A stretch of DNA of 64,000 nucleotides from NCBI RefSeq assembly GCF_024171895.1, contig NZ_JAMTCQ010000008.1, positions 558,001 through 622,000 of the forward strand, written 5' to 3'. Source of the DNA: Prauserella halophila (GTDB lineage Bacteria; Actinomycetota; Actinomycetes; Mycobacteriales; Pseudonocardiaceae). The notes beneath the pieces were generated by a model. That model made no database searches and was not told where the DNA came from. It saw only the letters and a list, made by a program, of their open reading frames with translations. The translations under genes and the position numbers were made by a program. Below are positions 46,033 through 54,511 of this stretch, one piece after another (the first letter of the stretch is position 1; every line of letters begins with the position of its first letter).

Positions 46033-46286
46033 GTCTCGGTGCGCTCGCTCAGGCGCTCATCGCGCTCACCCCGGGCCGCGTCGAGGACCGCCGCTGCGGA
46101 GGTATCGGACCGTTCGGTGTGGCGGGCAACGCGCTCGAGCACCTCGTCCGCTGTCGAACGCGCCGCCTCCTGGCAGCCCAGCCGCAGTAGGTAACGGTCG
46201 AGAGATTCTCCCCGCGCAGCTGCCCGGGCGTTCAGGGCACGTCGGGCGTCCTCAGGAACCTCCCTGATCTGCAGCAACGAACTCAT
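46029..46286 (-). CDS. VapB/FitA-type ribbon-helix-helix antitoxin
   Basis: 85 aa. The N-terminal SSLLQIREVPEDARRALNARAAARGESL is a FitA-like ribbon-helix-helix DNA-binding domain, followed by a helical toxin-neutralising tail (ARSTADEVLERVARHTER). ATG at 46286 is preceded by TACAAGTATGT, so the message may start very close to the start codon. Such antitoxins autorepress their operon. The coupled toxin is truncated, leaving an orphan antitoxin that might still bind DNA or neutralise a related toxin elsewhere. Confidence 0.85.
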
Positions 46287-46450
46287 ACATACTTGTACAT
46301 CGACTGCAATGCAGAGCGCATCAACAATCTCGGTTGGCGATCCCCCGCCGAGGAGACAGCTGAGCGGTTGTGGCTGCCGCCCGACGGTGCACGAGGGCGG
46401 CGGCCGCGTCGGCCACGACAATCCTTGTCGGACTCCGACCCGGCCCACAC

Positions 46451-46503
46451 GGTCGTCCACGGTGGAGCCGACCCGACGGGTCACGAGTCCACCGTGGACG
46501 ACC
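46451..46503. terminator. Long perfect stem-loop upstream of vapB
   Basis: 16-bp perfect arms GGTCGTCCACGGTGGA (46451-46466) and its complement (46488-46503). The 21-base loop itself contains GACCC-GAC-GGGTC. It lies between the protease terminator and the vapB promoter. The rest of 46287-46450 holds no gene. Confidence 0.7.
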
Positions 46504-46530
46504 GGCTGTGAGCGGAGCGGCACCGGGAAT

Positions 46531-46566
46531 GCCGCGCGCGGCACCGGGACCGGTGCCGCGCGCGGC
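46531..46566 (-). terminator. Perfect 36-base hairpin directly after the protease stop codon
   Basis: 17-bp perfect arms (46531-46547 and 46550-46566) separated by only two bases. The right arm ends at the base before the TAA of the protease gene on this strand. Confidence 0.9.
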
Positions 46567-47523
46567 TTATGCCGCCGACGCCCGCTCGTAGAGCGTCTCT
46601 GCCTCGTCACCGAAGTATGGGCCGAACATCATGTCGGGCAGGAAGGTGTAGCCGAAGCTGTTCACCGACTCCTGCACGCCGGTTCCCGTCTCGGGGTCGA
46701 AGCTGCTGAACCACGGGCCGCCGCTGGAACCGCCGGTCATGTCGCAGTTCATGCCGTGGTCGTCGGTCAGCAGCGGATCGGTGAACGTACTGCCGTTGCA
46801 GTACGTCAGCGTGCTGCCGTCGTACGGTTCGGCCGCCGGGTAGCCGAACGAGTGCATCTCCTGGCCACGCTCGCCGTTGAAGGCGATCTGCTGCGTGCCG
46901 ACCGTCTCGGCGATGGTCCCGCTGCTTTTCTCCTCGACCACGGCCATGCCCACGTCGTGGTTCATGTCCTCGTCGGACTCCCACTGCGGGGTGGTCATCG
47001 TCTGCTCGGCCGCCCACTCCCCGTGCGGCGCGTCACCGTTGTCGTAGCCGGGGACGAACACCCAGTCGGTGTGCCAGGTTCCCTGGTACTTCACGCAGTG
47101 GCCCGCGGTCACGACCACGCTGCCGTTGTCGCTCTCGACGACGTTGCCGCTGCACGACGCGTCCTGGCCGTCCATCGTGAAGAACACCCGGCCCGCGGTC
47201 TTCGTGACAGCGCCACCGCCGGTCCACTCGTCACCCGTGGACGCGGCCTGCTGAAACGGAAGCAGCCCCTGCAGCACGCTCGCCAGACCGCCGACGAGTC
47301 CCGTCGCGGTCGACAGCACCCTGTCCAGCGGCATGGCCGACCGCATTCGCTGCGGCGTCCAGTCCGCGGCGTCGGCATCCATCCGGTGCACCGCGACGTC
47401 GCCGGACGAATCCGGCGTCTGCTGGTCGGCGGCGGCCGGCATGGCCACCGCCGATGTCACCATCGCGGCGCCCGCCGCCACCGCGGCGACCCTTCGAACT
47501 CCTCGCGCCCAACGCAACCGCAC
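46567..47523 (-). CDS. Secreted trypsin-like serine endopeptidase
   Basis: 318 aa. A Sec-type signal (RLRWARGVRRVAAVAAGAAM, cleavage after PAAADQ-type Ala) and an ~80-residue propeptide-like segment lead into a chymotrypsin-fold protease. The catalytic His is in VVTAGHC, the Asp in NHDVGMAVV and the Ser in CDMTGGSSGGPW. Cysteines flank His and Ser as in S1 enzymes of the glutamyl-endopeptidase/V8 type. GTG at 47523 is chosen because AGGAGG lies 7 bases upstream. An unusually strong terminator begins at the stop codon. Confidence 0.9.
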   Translation of the reverse strand: MRLRWARGVRRVAAVAAGAAMVTSAVAMPAAADQQTPDSSGDVAVHRMDADAADWTPQRMRSAMPLDRVLSTATGLVGGLASVLQGLLPFQQAASTGDEWTGGGAVTKTAGRVFFTMDGQDASCSGNVVESDNGSVVVTAGHCVKYQGTWHTDWVFVPGYDNGDAPHGEWAAEQTMTTPQWESDEDMNHDVGMAVVEEKSSGTIAETVGTQQIAFNGERGQEMHSFGYPAAEPYDGSTLTYCNGSTFTDPLLTDDHGMNCDMTGGSSGGPWFSSFDPETGTGVQESVNSFGYTFLPDMMFGPYFGDEAETLYERASAA

Positions 47524-47682
47524 GATCACGCCTCCTCGTCGGAGATTCACAGAACCCCGTAAGAGTGACGTGAGCAACAACCGATTTGTACCGCCGAGTA
47601 ACCCAGCTACCGCTCGGTCGATCAGGCTCCCCTACTGGGCCGTACGGAGTAGTTTCGATGCGCGATTCAGGCGCACCGGGTG

Positions 47683-48330
47683 TCACTCGCCACGCTGCAG
47701 GACCGCCGCCACGACGCGTTCGTATCCATGGGTGAACGGCCGGATCGCCGCTCTGCGAGCACGTTCGCGGCGGACGATGCCGACGGTGCCGCTCACCGTA
47801 CTCACCAGGAGGGCAGCACACACGACGCCGAGCACGAGCGCGGTCGTGCCGCCGTCGCCGAACAACCTCCCCGCGGTCACCAGCACGACCAGCAACGCCA
47901 GACCGCTGCACACGGCCAACGCGACGAAGCGGTTCGTCGTCTTCCTGTACGCGTTGTGCGCCGCCCGGGTCTCGTTCAGCGCAGCCTGCGACAGCGGGTC
48001 CACTCCCAGTTCCCGCCACACCTGCTCCGCGACCTCACGAGCACGCGGATACTCCCGCAGTTCCGCCTGCGAAGGCCCGGTGATGAACAGCGCATCACGC
48101 CGGTCGACACTCGCCGTCCCCGGACGCGCGAGCACCCAGTGGTGGACTCCCCGTTCCGGGGCCACCGCCTTGAACTCCCAGCCGTGCGCCTCGGCGAGCT
48201 CCCGACAACGACGCCATGACGATCGCGGAATGTCGGACACGTCGATCCGGGCCGTGCCGCCGAGATCGACGCGCAGCTCACCCAGCCGGGCAACGAACTC
48301 CGCTTCGGCGGCCGTCGCGTCGTGCTCCAT
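47683..48330 (-). CDS. Uncharacterised membrane protein in the type VII substrate operon (215 aa)
   Basis: Not assigned to a family. Residues ~1-75 are soluble and contain RCRELAEAHGWEFKAV. A helical region with DALFITGPSQAELREYPRAREVAEQVW follows, then two hydrophobic helices at about 143-163 and 168-190, and a basic C-terminus. Its ATG overlaps the preceding stop by one base (TGATG), so it is the last member of a five-gene unit. The RELAEAxGW motif recurs in the gene just upstream, which suggests a shared small domain. Confidence 0.65.
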   Translation of the reverse strand: MEHDATAAEAEFVARLGELRVDLGGTARIDVSDIPRSSWRRCRELAEAHGWEFKAVAPERGVHHWVLARPGTASVDRRDALFITGPSQAELREYPRAREVAEQVWRELGVDPLSQAALNETRAAHNAYRKTTNRFVALAVCSGLALLVVLVTAGRLFGDGGTTALVLGVVCAALLVSTVSGTVGIVRRERARRAAIRPFTHGYERVVAAVLQRGE

Positions 48331-48647
48331 CACACCGACCCCTGTCCCGGCAGGTTCCGCTGGAAGTTCAGCTGGCGGTTGTTCAGACCCGAGTAGCCCG
48401 TCCACCGGTAGCCGTTCGCCTCGGCCAGTTCACGCACCGCGTCGTCGTTCACTCCGCTCCGGTAGCCGGACAGGATCGACGTCGCCCCGGTGGCCGTCTC
48501 CTCCTCGCGCAACTTCTCCAGCACCTGCTGCGTGCGCTGCTCGATCGGCGTCCGCCGCTGTTGAACGGTCGCGTATCCGGCGATGCCGACGACGGCGAGC
48601 GCCAACGCGCAGAGCAGGCCGAAAAATATCCAGAGTGCGACGCCCAC
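48330..48647 (-). CDS. Uncharacterised single-pass membrane protein (105 aa)
   Basis: One N-terminal helix (ALWIFFGLLCALALAVVGIAG), a basic stop-transfer, a short coiled segment (TQQVLEKLREEETA) and a soluble tail with VRELAEANGYRWTGYSGLNN. The tail resembles part of the next gene product. GTG at 48647 lies one base after the preceding stop; an ATG at 48689 would overlap that gene by 41 bases and adds only polar residues. Function unknown. The position points to a role with the type VII secreted proteins encoded upstream. Confidence 0.6.
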   Translation of the reverse strand: MGVALWIFFGLLCALALAVVGIAGYATVQQRRTPIEQRTQQVLEKLREEETATGATSILSGYRSGVNDDAVRELAEANGYRWTGYSGLNNRQLNFQRNLPGQGSV

Positions 48648-48648
48648 G

Positions 48649-49323
48649 TCACCCGTCCAAAACGTTGCTGATCGTGCTGGGCTCGTCATCGCTCTCAGCC
48701 CAACGAATCGTCTTGCAGATCTCCGCCATCATCGCGACGTAATCATCCCAATCCCAGAGACACTCCGTACTCAATGCGAAGAAGGCTAGCTTCCCACGGT
48801 CCACCAGTGGAAAGATCACCTGGATCTGCCGCACGTGGCGCATTGTGTCGGTCGGTTCGCCTGTCACCCGCACCGGATTGCTGAATCGGTCGTCCTCCAT
48901 GACGACTAGACACCGACCGATCTCGAGATCGACGTACTGCGCCTCGGCGTTCTCGCGCTCTCGTCGAATCGATTCGAGAACCGGTTCCAACGGCTGCCGA
49001 TGATGCCCTGCCATCTTCCTCGTCAGGACACTGAACTGTGCCATCGACGCGGCATTCGGATCACGATCGGAACGTCCCAGAAATGTCGCCGCGTAGATAA
49101 CTCCCTCGTCGAGCATTCGCTCGACCGAATACTGATTGGCCAGGAGTACATGGAGCAACTGCTCACCGGACAGCCCCGGCAGGCTCGACTCCAGCTGCTC
49201 CTGCAACCGGCTCGCGCGGGTGGCCGCGTCGGCGGAGAGATCGACCGGCCGGAACTGGGCGGGCAACGCGAACACCAGCGGGAAACGTCGCTGCGAATTC
49301 GGGGTGTCGGTAACCACTGTCAT
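48649..49323 (-). CDS. Uncharacterised 224-aa protein downstream of type VII substrates
   Basis: Soluble, no signal or helix for membrane insertion. It has a mixed alpha/beta look with PLVFALPAQFRPVDLSAD near the N-terminus, a central helical ERENAEAQYVDLEIGRCLVVMEDD, and a C-terminal WDWDDYVAMMAEICKTIRW. Base composition is somewhat lower in GC than its neighbours. Its position after a WXG100-like pair is where accessory, chaperone or immunity proteins are often found, but no family is recognised. Confidence 0.6.
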   Translation of the reverse strand: MTVVTDTPNSQRRFPLVFALPAQFRPVDLSADAATRASRLQEQLESSLPGLSGEQLLHVLLANQYSVERMLDEGVIYAATFLGRSDRDPNAASMAQFSVLTRKMAGHHRQPLEPVLESIRRERENAEAQYVDLEIGRCLVVMEDDRFSNPVRVTGEPTDTMRHVRQIQVIFPLVDRGKLAFFALSTECLWDWDDYVAMMAEICKTIRWAESDDEPSTISNVLDG

Positions 49324-49358
49324 CCAACTTCAACCTTCATGTAAAGCCGACCCGGACC

Positions 49359-50654
49359 TCAGCCGGCCGCTCTGGCGAAACCGGCGAGTGAGCTCCCCAG
49401 GTCGCTGAGTGCGGACCCGTTCTGGCCCCACTGGCCGACACTCTGCGCACCCGCCATCCCGCCGGCTGCGTATCCGGTGCCGCTCTTGATCGTATCGGTG
49501 GTGTCGTTGCCGATCGCCATGTCCAAACCGGTCGGCACCTGCGAACCCAGGCTGAAGGTGTTCTGCGTCGCTTTGGCGATGGTATCGGCATTACCGCCGA
49601 CCGTGCTCGCAACCTTCTCACCGAACGAGCCCATCAGTTTGGCCGGTTCGGCAACCTGTCCGGCCTCTCTTAACATGACCTTGCCACCACTCATCGCCGC
49701 CGGAGCCAGGCCGTCCACCACCTGCAGTGAGTCGGTGGCCATCGACATCCCCTTCGACACGGCGCCGACGCCGGGGAGGACGCCGAGCGCGTCCGCTCCC
49801 AGGCCGACCCATGCCCCGGGTTCGTCCCACTTGCCTTCCTTGACCATCTCGCCGCCGTGCGCAGCGAGGGCGATGCCACCGGCAGCAAGCGCAACCGGCC
49901 CCATCACCGGAGCAAGCACGGGAATGAACGCCAACGCACCCGCGACCGCGGAGATCATCCCGGCGACGTCGCCGATCTCGCCGAGGTGATCACCAATCCA
50001 ACTGCCCGCTGCAGAGAAGGCGTCCCCGATCGACTCGAAGAATCCCTTGTCCGGCGCCCGCTCAGCAACGTTCCGGAGCGTATCGGCGCAGGTGCGGGCG
50101 TCCTGCTCCCACGCGCTCTTCAGCTCACGTGCTTTCCGGCGGATGTCATCGACCTTGCCCCAGGCCTCGCCCGCCGCACGCCTGGCATCGGCGGCTGCGT
50201 TCGCGTCGGCCTGCTGCTGTTGCCGCGCCGACTCGACGGAGGCGGGGTCACTGCCGCTGGCGACCGGCGTGTTGGCTTGAGCAGTGGCCTGCTGCGCAGC
50301 CGCATCGGCCCGCTCCGCCTTCTCGATGGCCTTACGGCACTCCTCTTCCAGCTTCTTGGCACTCGCCTGGTGCTGCTTCAGGGTGTCTTGCCAGCCCGAC
50401 AAGGCCTTGCCGGCATCGCGCAACGACGTGTGGGCCGCATCAAGATACCCGGGCAGCTCACCGACCTTGTCGGCGAAGGCCTTCGCCGCCTCACCGGTCC
50501 AGGTGTCCTTTTTGCCCTGGATCGAGGTGATGACCTCGTGTGCCTCTCTGGCGTAGACACTCGTGTCCGTCATCTGTTTCGCCAGGCCGCCCACGGTTCC
50601 CGGGTTTCCGGGGGCAGGGTCGAACCCGAGAGAGGGGAACTGGTCGTCACTCAT
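49359..50654 (-). CDS. Putative type VII secreted WXG-like effector/scaffold protein
   Basis: 431 aa. The N-terminal ~210 residues are helical and WXG100-like (KDTWTGEAAKAFADKVGELP with the W-x-G turn), with a long Ala/Gln/Glu coiled coil (EECRKAIEKAERADAAAQQ). A Gly/Ala-rich hydrophobic region (MISAVAGALAFIPVLAPVMG) and a short C-terminus follow, with no toxin domain recognisable. It is similar to actinobacterial proteins annotated as T7SS-secreted. Its start overlaps the small WXG100 gene by 8 bases, so the two probably form a secreted heterodimer. No ESX machinery gene is in the window. Confidence 0.75.
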   Translation of the reverse strand: MSDDQFPSLGFDPAPGNPGTVGGLAKQMTDTSVYAREAHEVITSIQGKKDTWTGEAAKAFADKVGELPGYLDAAHTSLRDAGKALSGWQDTLKQHQASAKKLEEECRKAIEKAERADAAAQQATAQANTPVASGSDPASVESARQQQQADANAAADARRAAGEAWGKVDDIRRKARELKSAWEQDARTCADTLRNVAERAPDKGFFESIGDAFSAAGSWIGDHLGEIGDVAGMISAVAGALAFIPVLAPVMGPVALAAGGIALAAHGGEMVKEGKWDEPGAWVGLGADALGVLPGVGAVSKGMSMATDSLQVVDGLAPAAMSGGKVMLREAGQVAEPAKLMGSFGEKVASTVGGNADTIAKATQNTFSLGSQVPTGLDMAIGNDTTDTIKSGTGYAAGGMAGAQSVGQWGQNGSALSDLGSSLAGFARAAG

Positions 50655-50979
50655 GGCCGCCCCCGTTCAGGCCCGCCGACTCGACACCCTGCGCCATCTT
50701 GCCGAGACTGGCCCGCAAATCGCCTTCGACATCGGCGTAAGCCTTCTGCGCCTCCGAGAGCCCGCCGCGAATCTCGTCGACGGCTTCCCGCAACTTGCTC
50801 AGACCTTCTTCCCACTCGGACCGGAAGTCTTCGCAGGCTTCGTCCAGCTCGGCCGTACCGATCGAGTCCTTCGCGGCATCGGCCAGCTTCTTGGTGGCCG
50901 TATCAATGTTCTCGCAGGTCCGGTCCAGGTCCGTGCCCAGGGCCTCGAGCCCACCGACATCCACGGTGAAGTCCGCCAT
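50647..50979 (-). CDS. WXG100/EsxA-like small protein
   Basis: 110 aa, all-helical hairpin with MADFTVDVGGLEALGTDLDR at the start and RSEWEEGLSKLREAVDEIRGGL where WXG100 proteins carry the turn (here W-E-E rather than W-x-G). A second helix contains YADVEGDLRASL. It is the first gene of the operon and is probably the co-secreted partner of the 431-aa protein. ATG at 50979; an upstream in-frame codon adds only six residues. Confidence 0.78.
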   Translation of the reverse strand: MADFTVDVGGLEALGTDLDRTCENIDTATKKLADAAKDSIGTAELDEACEDFRSEWEEGLSKLREAVDEIRGGLSEAQKAYADVEGDLRASLGKMAQGVESAGLNGGGHE

Positions 50980-51118
50980 CGCCCCAAACTCCCTCAATGC
51001 CCAACAGTCGCGTAGCGCGGCTGATCCTAACGACCGACCATCCCGGTCTGCGTGAGGTGGACGCGGATCATGCCCGCACGCCCGGGCAGCGGGTGCAGGA
51101 CAGGTCCTCCGGTAGTCG

Positions 51119-51568
51119 TCAGTACTGGTCGGCGACGGCGGGGAGGCAGGCGGCGAGATCCTCCCGCAGTCTGCGCTGTTGCTCCGGGGACAGGGGCGAG
51201 AACAGCTGCTTCTCCGCGGCCCGGACCACGACGCTGGCCTCGCGCAGCACCGCCCGTCCTTCGCGGGTGAGGTCGGTCGGCAGGGCTCTCCCCTGCGGCG
51301 CCTGCTCGGGCCGCGCGAGCAGGCCGCGCTCCTGCAGCCTGCGCAGAACGAGGTTCATCGACTGCCGGGTGACGAAGGCATGGCGGGCCAGTTCGGAGTT
51401 GGACAACCCGGGATTCCGGCCGAGCAGTTCGAGGCACGCGTACTGGGGAACGGTCAGCTCCAGCGGCCGCAACGCCTCGTCCATCGCGGTCCGCAGCGCC
51501 GCGTGCACCTGCTTGAGCACATAACCCACCGACAGTTCGAGATCGCCGACCCGCTCCGCTTGCTCCAT
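51119..51568 (-). CDS. MarR-family transcriptional regulator
   Basis: 149 aa winged-helix protein: LELTVPQYACLELLGRNPGLSNSELARHAFVTRQSMNLVLRRLQERGLLARPE forms the HTH and wing, with N- and C-terminal dimerisation helices. It is divergent from a VOC protein gene, and two 18-bp inverted repeats lie in the shared promoter region. It therefore probably represses both itself and that gene until an aromatic or electrophilic ligand binds. ATG at 51568 overlaps the first operator. Confidence 0.9.
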   Translation of the reverse strand: MEQAERVGDLELSVGYVLKQVHAALRTAMDEALRPLELTVPQYACLELLGRNPGLSNSELARHAFVTRQSMNLVLRRLQERGLLARPEQAPQGRALPTDLTREGRAVLREASVVVRAAEKQLFSPLSPEQQRRLREDLAACLPAVADQY

Positions 51569-51609
51569 GTCAGCATTCTGACATAGACTCGATGTCAGTA
51601 CATTGACAT
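51567..51609. promoter_or_regulatory. Double MarR operator
   Basis: Two 18-bp palindromes: ATGTCAG-CATT-CTGACAT (51567-51584) and ATGTCA-GTACAT-TGACAT (51592-51609). Their centres are 25 bp apart. The first covers the marR start codon and the second lies 50 bases before the VOC gene. Confidence 0.85.
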
Positions 51610-51659
51610 AAACCGATACATGCGAATCACGCGCAGGATTCGACGACGGAGGAATAGCC

Positions 51660-52004
51660 ATGAACGGACAGGTCACGTACTTCGAACTGCCGAGCACTGA
51701 CATCGACGCAACCCAGCACTTCTGGGGCTCGCTGTTCGGCTGGACGTTCCACGAAGGGAACTTCCCCGGCTATTCGATGATCCAGGGACCGCAGCCGATG
51801 GGCGGATCGCCGCACGACGACCCGTCCCGGCGCCCGCGGATCTACTTCGACGTCGACGACCTCGCGGCCGCCGTCGGCCGGGTGCGTGAACTCGGCGGCA
51901 CGGCCGACGATCCCGTCACGATCCCGTCCGGCGCGTACGCCCACTGCGCCGACGCCCAGGGCGTGGAGTTCGGACTGTTCCAGGACGCAGAAGGTAGCGA
52001 CTGA
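51660..52004 (+). CDS. Single-domain glyoxalase/VOC protein under MarR control
   Basis: 114 aa, one VOC fold: MNGQVTYFELPSTDIDATQHFWGSLFGW, then IYFDVDDLAAAVGRVRELGG and GVEFGLFQ. The Glu/His metal ligands are only partly conserved. Such small VOC proteins act in detoxification or antibiotic binding, and the MarR neighbour supports a stress-induced role. Substrate unknown. Followed by a 15-bp-arm terminator. Confidence 0.82.
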   Translation: MNGQVTYFELPSTDIDATQHFWGSLFGWTFHEGNFPGYSMIQGPQPMGGSPHDDPSRRPRIYFDVDDLAAAVGRVRELGGTADDPVTIPSGAYAHCADAQGVEFGLFQDAEGSD

Positions 52005-52014
52005 GACGGCCGTT

Positions 52015-52050
52015 GCCGGTGACCCGGTGAGCCACCACCGGGTCACCGGC
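52015..52050 (+). terminator. Strong hairpin terminator after the VOC gene
   Basis: Perfect 15-bp arms GCCGGTGACCCGGTG (52015-52029) and CACCGGGTCACCGGC (52036-52050), six-base loop, ten bases after the stop. Confidence 0.9.
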
Positions 52051-52146
52051 GATCTCACGCAGCTCGCCGGCACCGCGAACCCGCCGTCCCCGGATCGCGG
52101 AGGTGAGTGGTCGCCGGCTCGGCGCAGGCTGTGCAAGCATCGGACC

Positions 52147-52788
52147 ATGAGGTTTCGCAGGCCACGCCGACGCCATGCGGTTTATCGCCGGAAGCGGTTT
52201 CTCACCCGGCGCCGCGCATCCCAGAACTTCTGGCGCCACTACGCCGCCATCGAAACCCGGATGCGCGACACCGCAGGGGACCTACCACTGTTCGGACAGC
52301 AGGCGTGGAACGGAATCCTCCTGACGGGCCCCTGGTCGTTCCGCGACGACGGTACGGGCCGCGCCACCACGATCGGCCTCGAACACGGCGACCCCGACGA
52401 CGAGTCGGTGCCCTGGCTACGCGTCCTGAGCACGTGCGACCCCGCGGACCACCTGGTCCGGGAACTCCGGTTCGAACGGACCCTCGGCGACCGCGGCGCC
52501 ACTGGGCCGGTCGATCGGGAGACCGTGCGCGCCAGCCGGCGCCGCACCGATGTCTCGTCCGCCGAGAGTCAGGTCGAGATCATGGTCGACGGGCAACCAC
52601 GAACCTTCCGGCGCTGGGACACCGGCGAGCGCTGGTACGCAGCCTGGGAACCGGACCACGAGCACGCGATCGTCATCGCCGCCCGCCATCTCGACCCGGC
52701 GGACGTCGCACTGGTCCCGGTCCACGACATCGAGCCCTACCTGGCAGGCCGACGCGACTGGATCCGCGCCCGCGAACAGGCCGGATAA
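52147..52788 (+). CDS. Hypothetical 213-aa protein
   Basis: No family recognised. The first ~35 residues are very Arg-rich (RFRRPRRRHAVYRRKRF), then a mixed alpha/beta domain with PLFGQQAWNGILLTGPWSF, HLVRELRFERTLGD and a C-terminal AWEPDHEHAIVIAARHLDPAD with several His/Asp. No signal peptide or membrane helix. ATG at 52147 is the first in-frame Met after the preceding terminator; a later start at MRDTAG is possible. It is a single gene, with repeats following it. Confidence 0.6.
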   Translation: MRFRRPRRRHAVYRRKRFLTRRRASQNFWRHYAAIETRMRDTAGDLPLFGQQAWNGILLTGPWSFRDDGTGRATTIGLEHGDPDDESVPWLRVLSTCDPADHLVRELRFERTLGDRGATGPVDRETVRASRRRTDVSSAESQVEIMVDGQPRTFRRWDTGERWYAAWEPDHEHAIVIAARHLDPADVALVPVHDIEPYLAGRRDWIRAREQAG

Positions 52789-53002
52789 TCCCTTCCTCTC
52801 CTGGTGAATCCACCCTCAGGCTCTGCACCCCGACTCTGCACCCCGGACAGGCCGTTCCCCGGGGACCCGCCCGCGCGCGACAACCCCGCCCGCACACCAA
52901 CAGGGAGCCGGGACCACTCGGCCCGACTCCTCGAACGTCTACATCGGACCATCCCACCTCGGACCAGTCCACATCGGACGAGTACGCGTCGGACCGGCTA
53001 CG
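52789..53002. repeat. Intergenic repeats between the 213-aa gene and gltD
   Basis: CTCTGCACCCCGA occurs twice in tandem (13-bp units, 52821-52846). Four or five degenerate ~15-bp units with the core ACATCGGACC run from about 52937 to 52995. No gene, hairpin terminator or RNA recognised. Confidence 0.65.
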
Positions 53003-54511
53003 TCAGACGACCGCCAGCGGGAGTGCCGTGGGATGCACCGGCGACGGCAGGTCCGAGTCCCCGGTCAAGTAGGCATCCACCGACGCGGCCACCGACCGCC
53101 CCTCGGCGATCGCCCACACGACCAGCGACGCGCCGCGATGGGCGTCACCGCACACGAACACCCCCGGCGCCTCGGTCTGCCAGTCCGCACCGCACGAGAC
53201 GGTGCCGCGCCGGTTCAGCGACAGCCCCAGGTCGGCGGTCAGCCGCATGTGGTCGACACCCTCGAACCCGATCGCCAGCAGCACCAGGTCGGCTGGCACC
53301 TCCTGCACCTCGTCACTGGTGGCCACGACCTCGCGGCGCCCCGTGTCCGGGTCCTTTTCCACCCGCACCGTGTGCAGCTCGGCCGCCCGCACCCTGCCGT
53401 TCTCGTCGCCGACGAACCGCGTGACGGCAACCGCGAACAACCGCTCCCCCGCCTCCTCGTGCACCGGGTAGGTGCGCAGGATGTACGGCCACGTCGGCCA
53501 CGGCGAACGCTCCTCGTCCCGCGTGTGCGGGGGCTCCGGATACTGGTCGAGCTGCGTCACCGACAGCGCACCCTGGCGGATCGCCGTGCCGTAGCAGTCG
53601 GCACCCGTGTCGCCACCGCCGATGATCAGCACATGCTTGCCCTCGGCCGTGATCTCCGGCGGACCGTCCCCCTCACAGGACCGGTTCGCCGGCACCAGGT
53701 GCTCCATCGCGAGGTGCACGCCGTCCAGCTCACGCCCGGGCGTGGCCGTGTCGTCCCGGCCGCGCAGCGCACCGACCGCCAGCACGACCGCGTCGTAACG
53801 CTCCCGCAACTCCTCGACCGTGAGATCGACGCCGACCTCGCAGCCGGTGACGAACCTCGTGCCCTCGCTGTGCAGCTGCGCCAGCCGCCGGTCGAGGACC
53901 TTCTTCTCCATCTTGAACTCGGGGATCCCGTACCGGAGCAACCCGCCGAGCCGGTCGTCGCGCTCGAACACCGTCACGTCGTGGCCCGCACGCGTCAACT
54001 GCTGCGCCGCAGCCAGCCCCGCGGGCCCCGAACCGACGACCGCCACCTGCCTGCCCGAGAACTCCTCGGCCGTCAGGGGCTCGACGTAACCCGATTCCCA
54101 CGCCTGCGCCGAAATCGTCTCCTCGACCCGCTTGATCGCCACCGGCCCGCCCGACAACCCCGAGATCGACAGGGTGCACCCCGCCTCGCACGGCGCGGGA
54201 CACAACTTTCCCGTGAACTCGGGGAAATTGTTCGTCGCATGCAGCCGCTCGCTCGCCGCGAACCAGTCGTCGCGACTCACCAGATCGTTCCACTCCGGGA
54301 TCAGGTTGCCCAGCGGGCACCCCGACCGCTCGTTGTGGCAGAACGGAATGCCGCAGTCCATGCACCGGCTCGCCTGCGTGCGCACCGCCTCGTTACGCAC
54401 CTGCGAGCCCTGGTCCGCGTAGACCTCCTGCCAGTCGTGGGTGCGCTCGGCCTTCGGGCGCTTCGGCGGCTCGGAGCGCTCGTACTTCAGAAAACCCGTC
54501 GGATCAGCCAC
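53003..54511 (-). CDS. gltD: Glutamate synthase (NADPH) small subunit
   Basis: 502 aa flavoprotein that passes NADPH electrons through FAD and two [4Fe-4S] clusters to GltB, completing glutamine + 2-oxoglutarate to 2 glutamate. Cluster cysteines are in CMDCGIPFCH and SGCPLGN, and in CPAPCEAGCT. The FAD fold is VAVVGSGPAGLAAAQQL and the NADPH fold is VLIIGGGDTGADC. GTG at 54511 has GGAGG 6 bases upstream, shared with the end of a tiny upstream ORF. The C-terminal GDAHRGASLVVWAIAEGR is intact. Confidence 0.96.
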   Translation of the reverse strand: MADPTGFLKYERSEPPKRPKAERTHDWQEVYADQGSQVRNEAVRTQASRCMDCGIPFCHNERSGCPLGNLIPEWNDLVSRDDWFAASERLHATNNFPEFTGKLCPAPCEAGCTLSISGLSGGPVAIKRVEETISAQAWESGYVEPLTAEEFSGRQVAVVGSGPAGLAAAQQLTRAGHDVTVFERDDRLGGLLRYGIPEFKMEKKVLDRRLAQLHSEGTRFVTGCEVGVDLTVEELRERYDAVVLAVGALRGRDDTATPGRELDGVHLAMEHLVPANRSCEGDGPPEITAEGKHVLIIGGGDTGADCYGTAIRQGALSVTQLDQYPEPPHTRDEERSPWPTWPYILRTYPVHEEAGERLFAVAVTRFVGDENGRVRAAELHTVRVEKDPDTGRREVVATSDEVQEVPADLVLLAIGFEGVDHMRLTADLGLSLNRRGTVSCGADWQTEAPGVFVCGDAHRGASLVVWAIAEGRSVAASVDAYLTGDSDLPSPVHPTALPLAVV

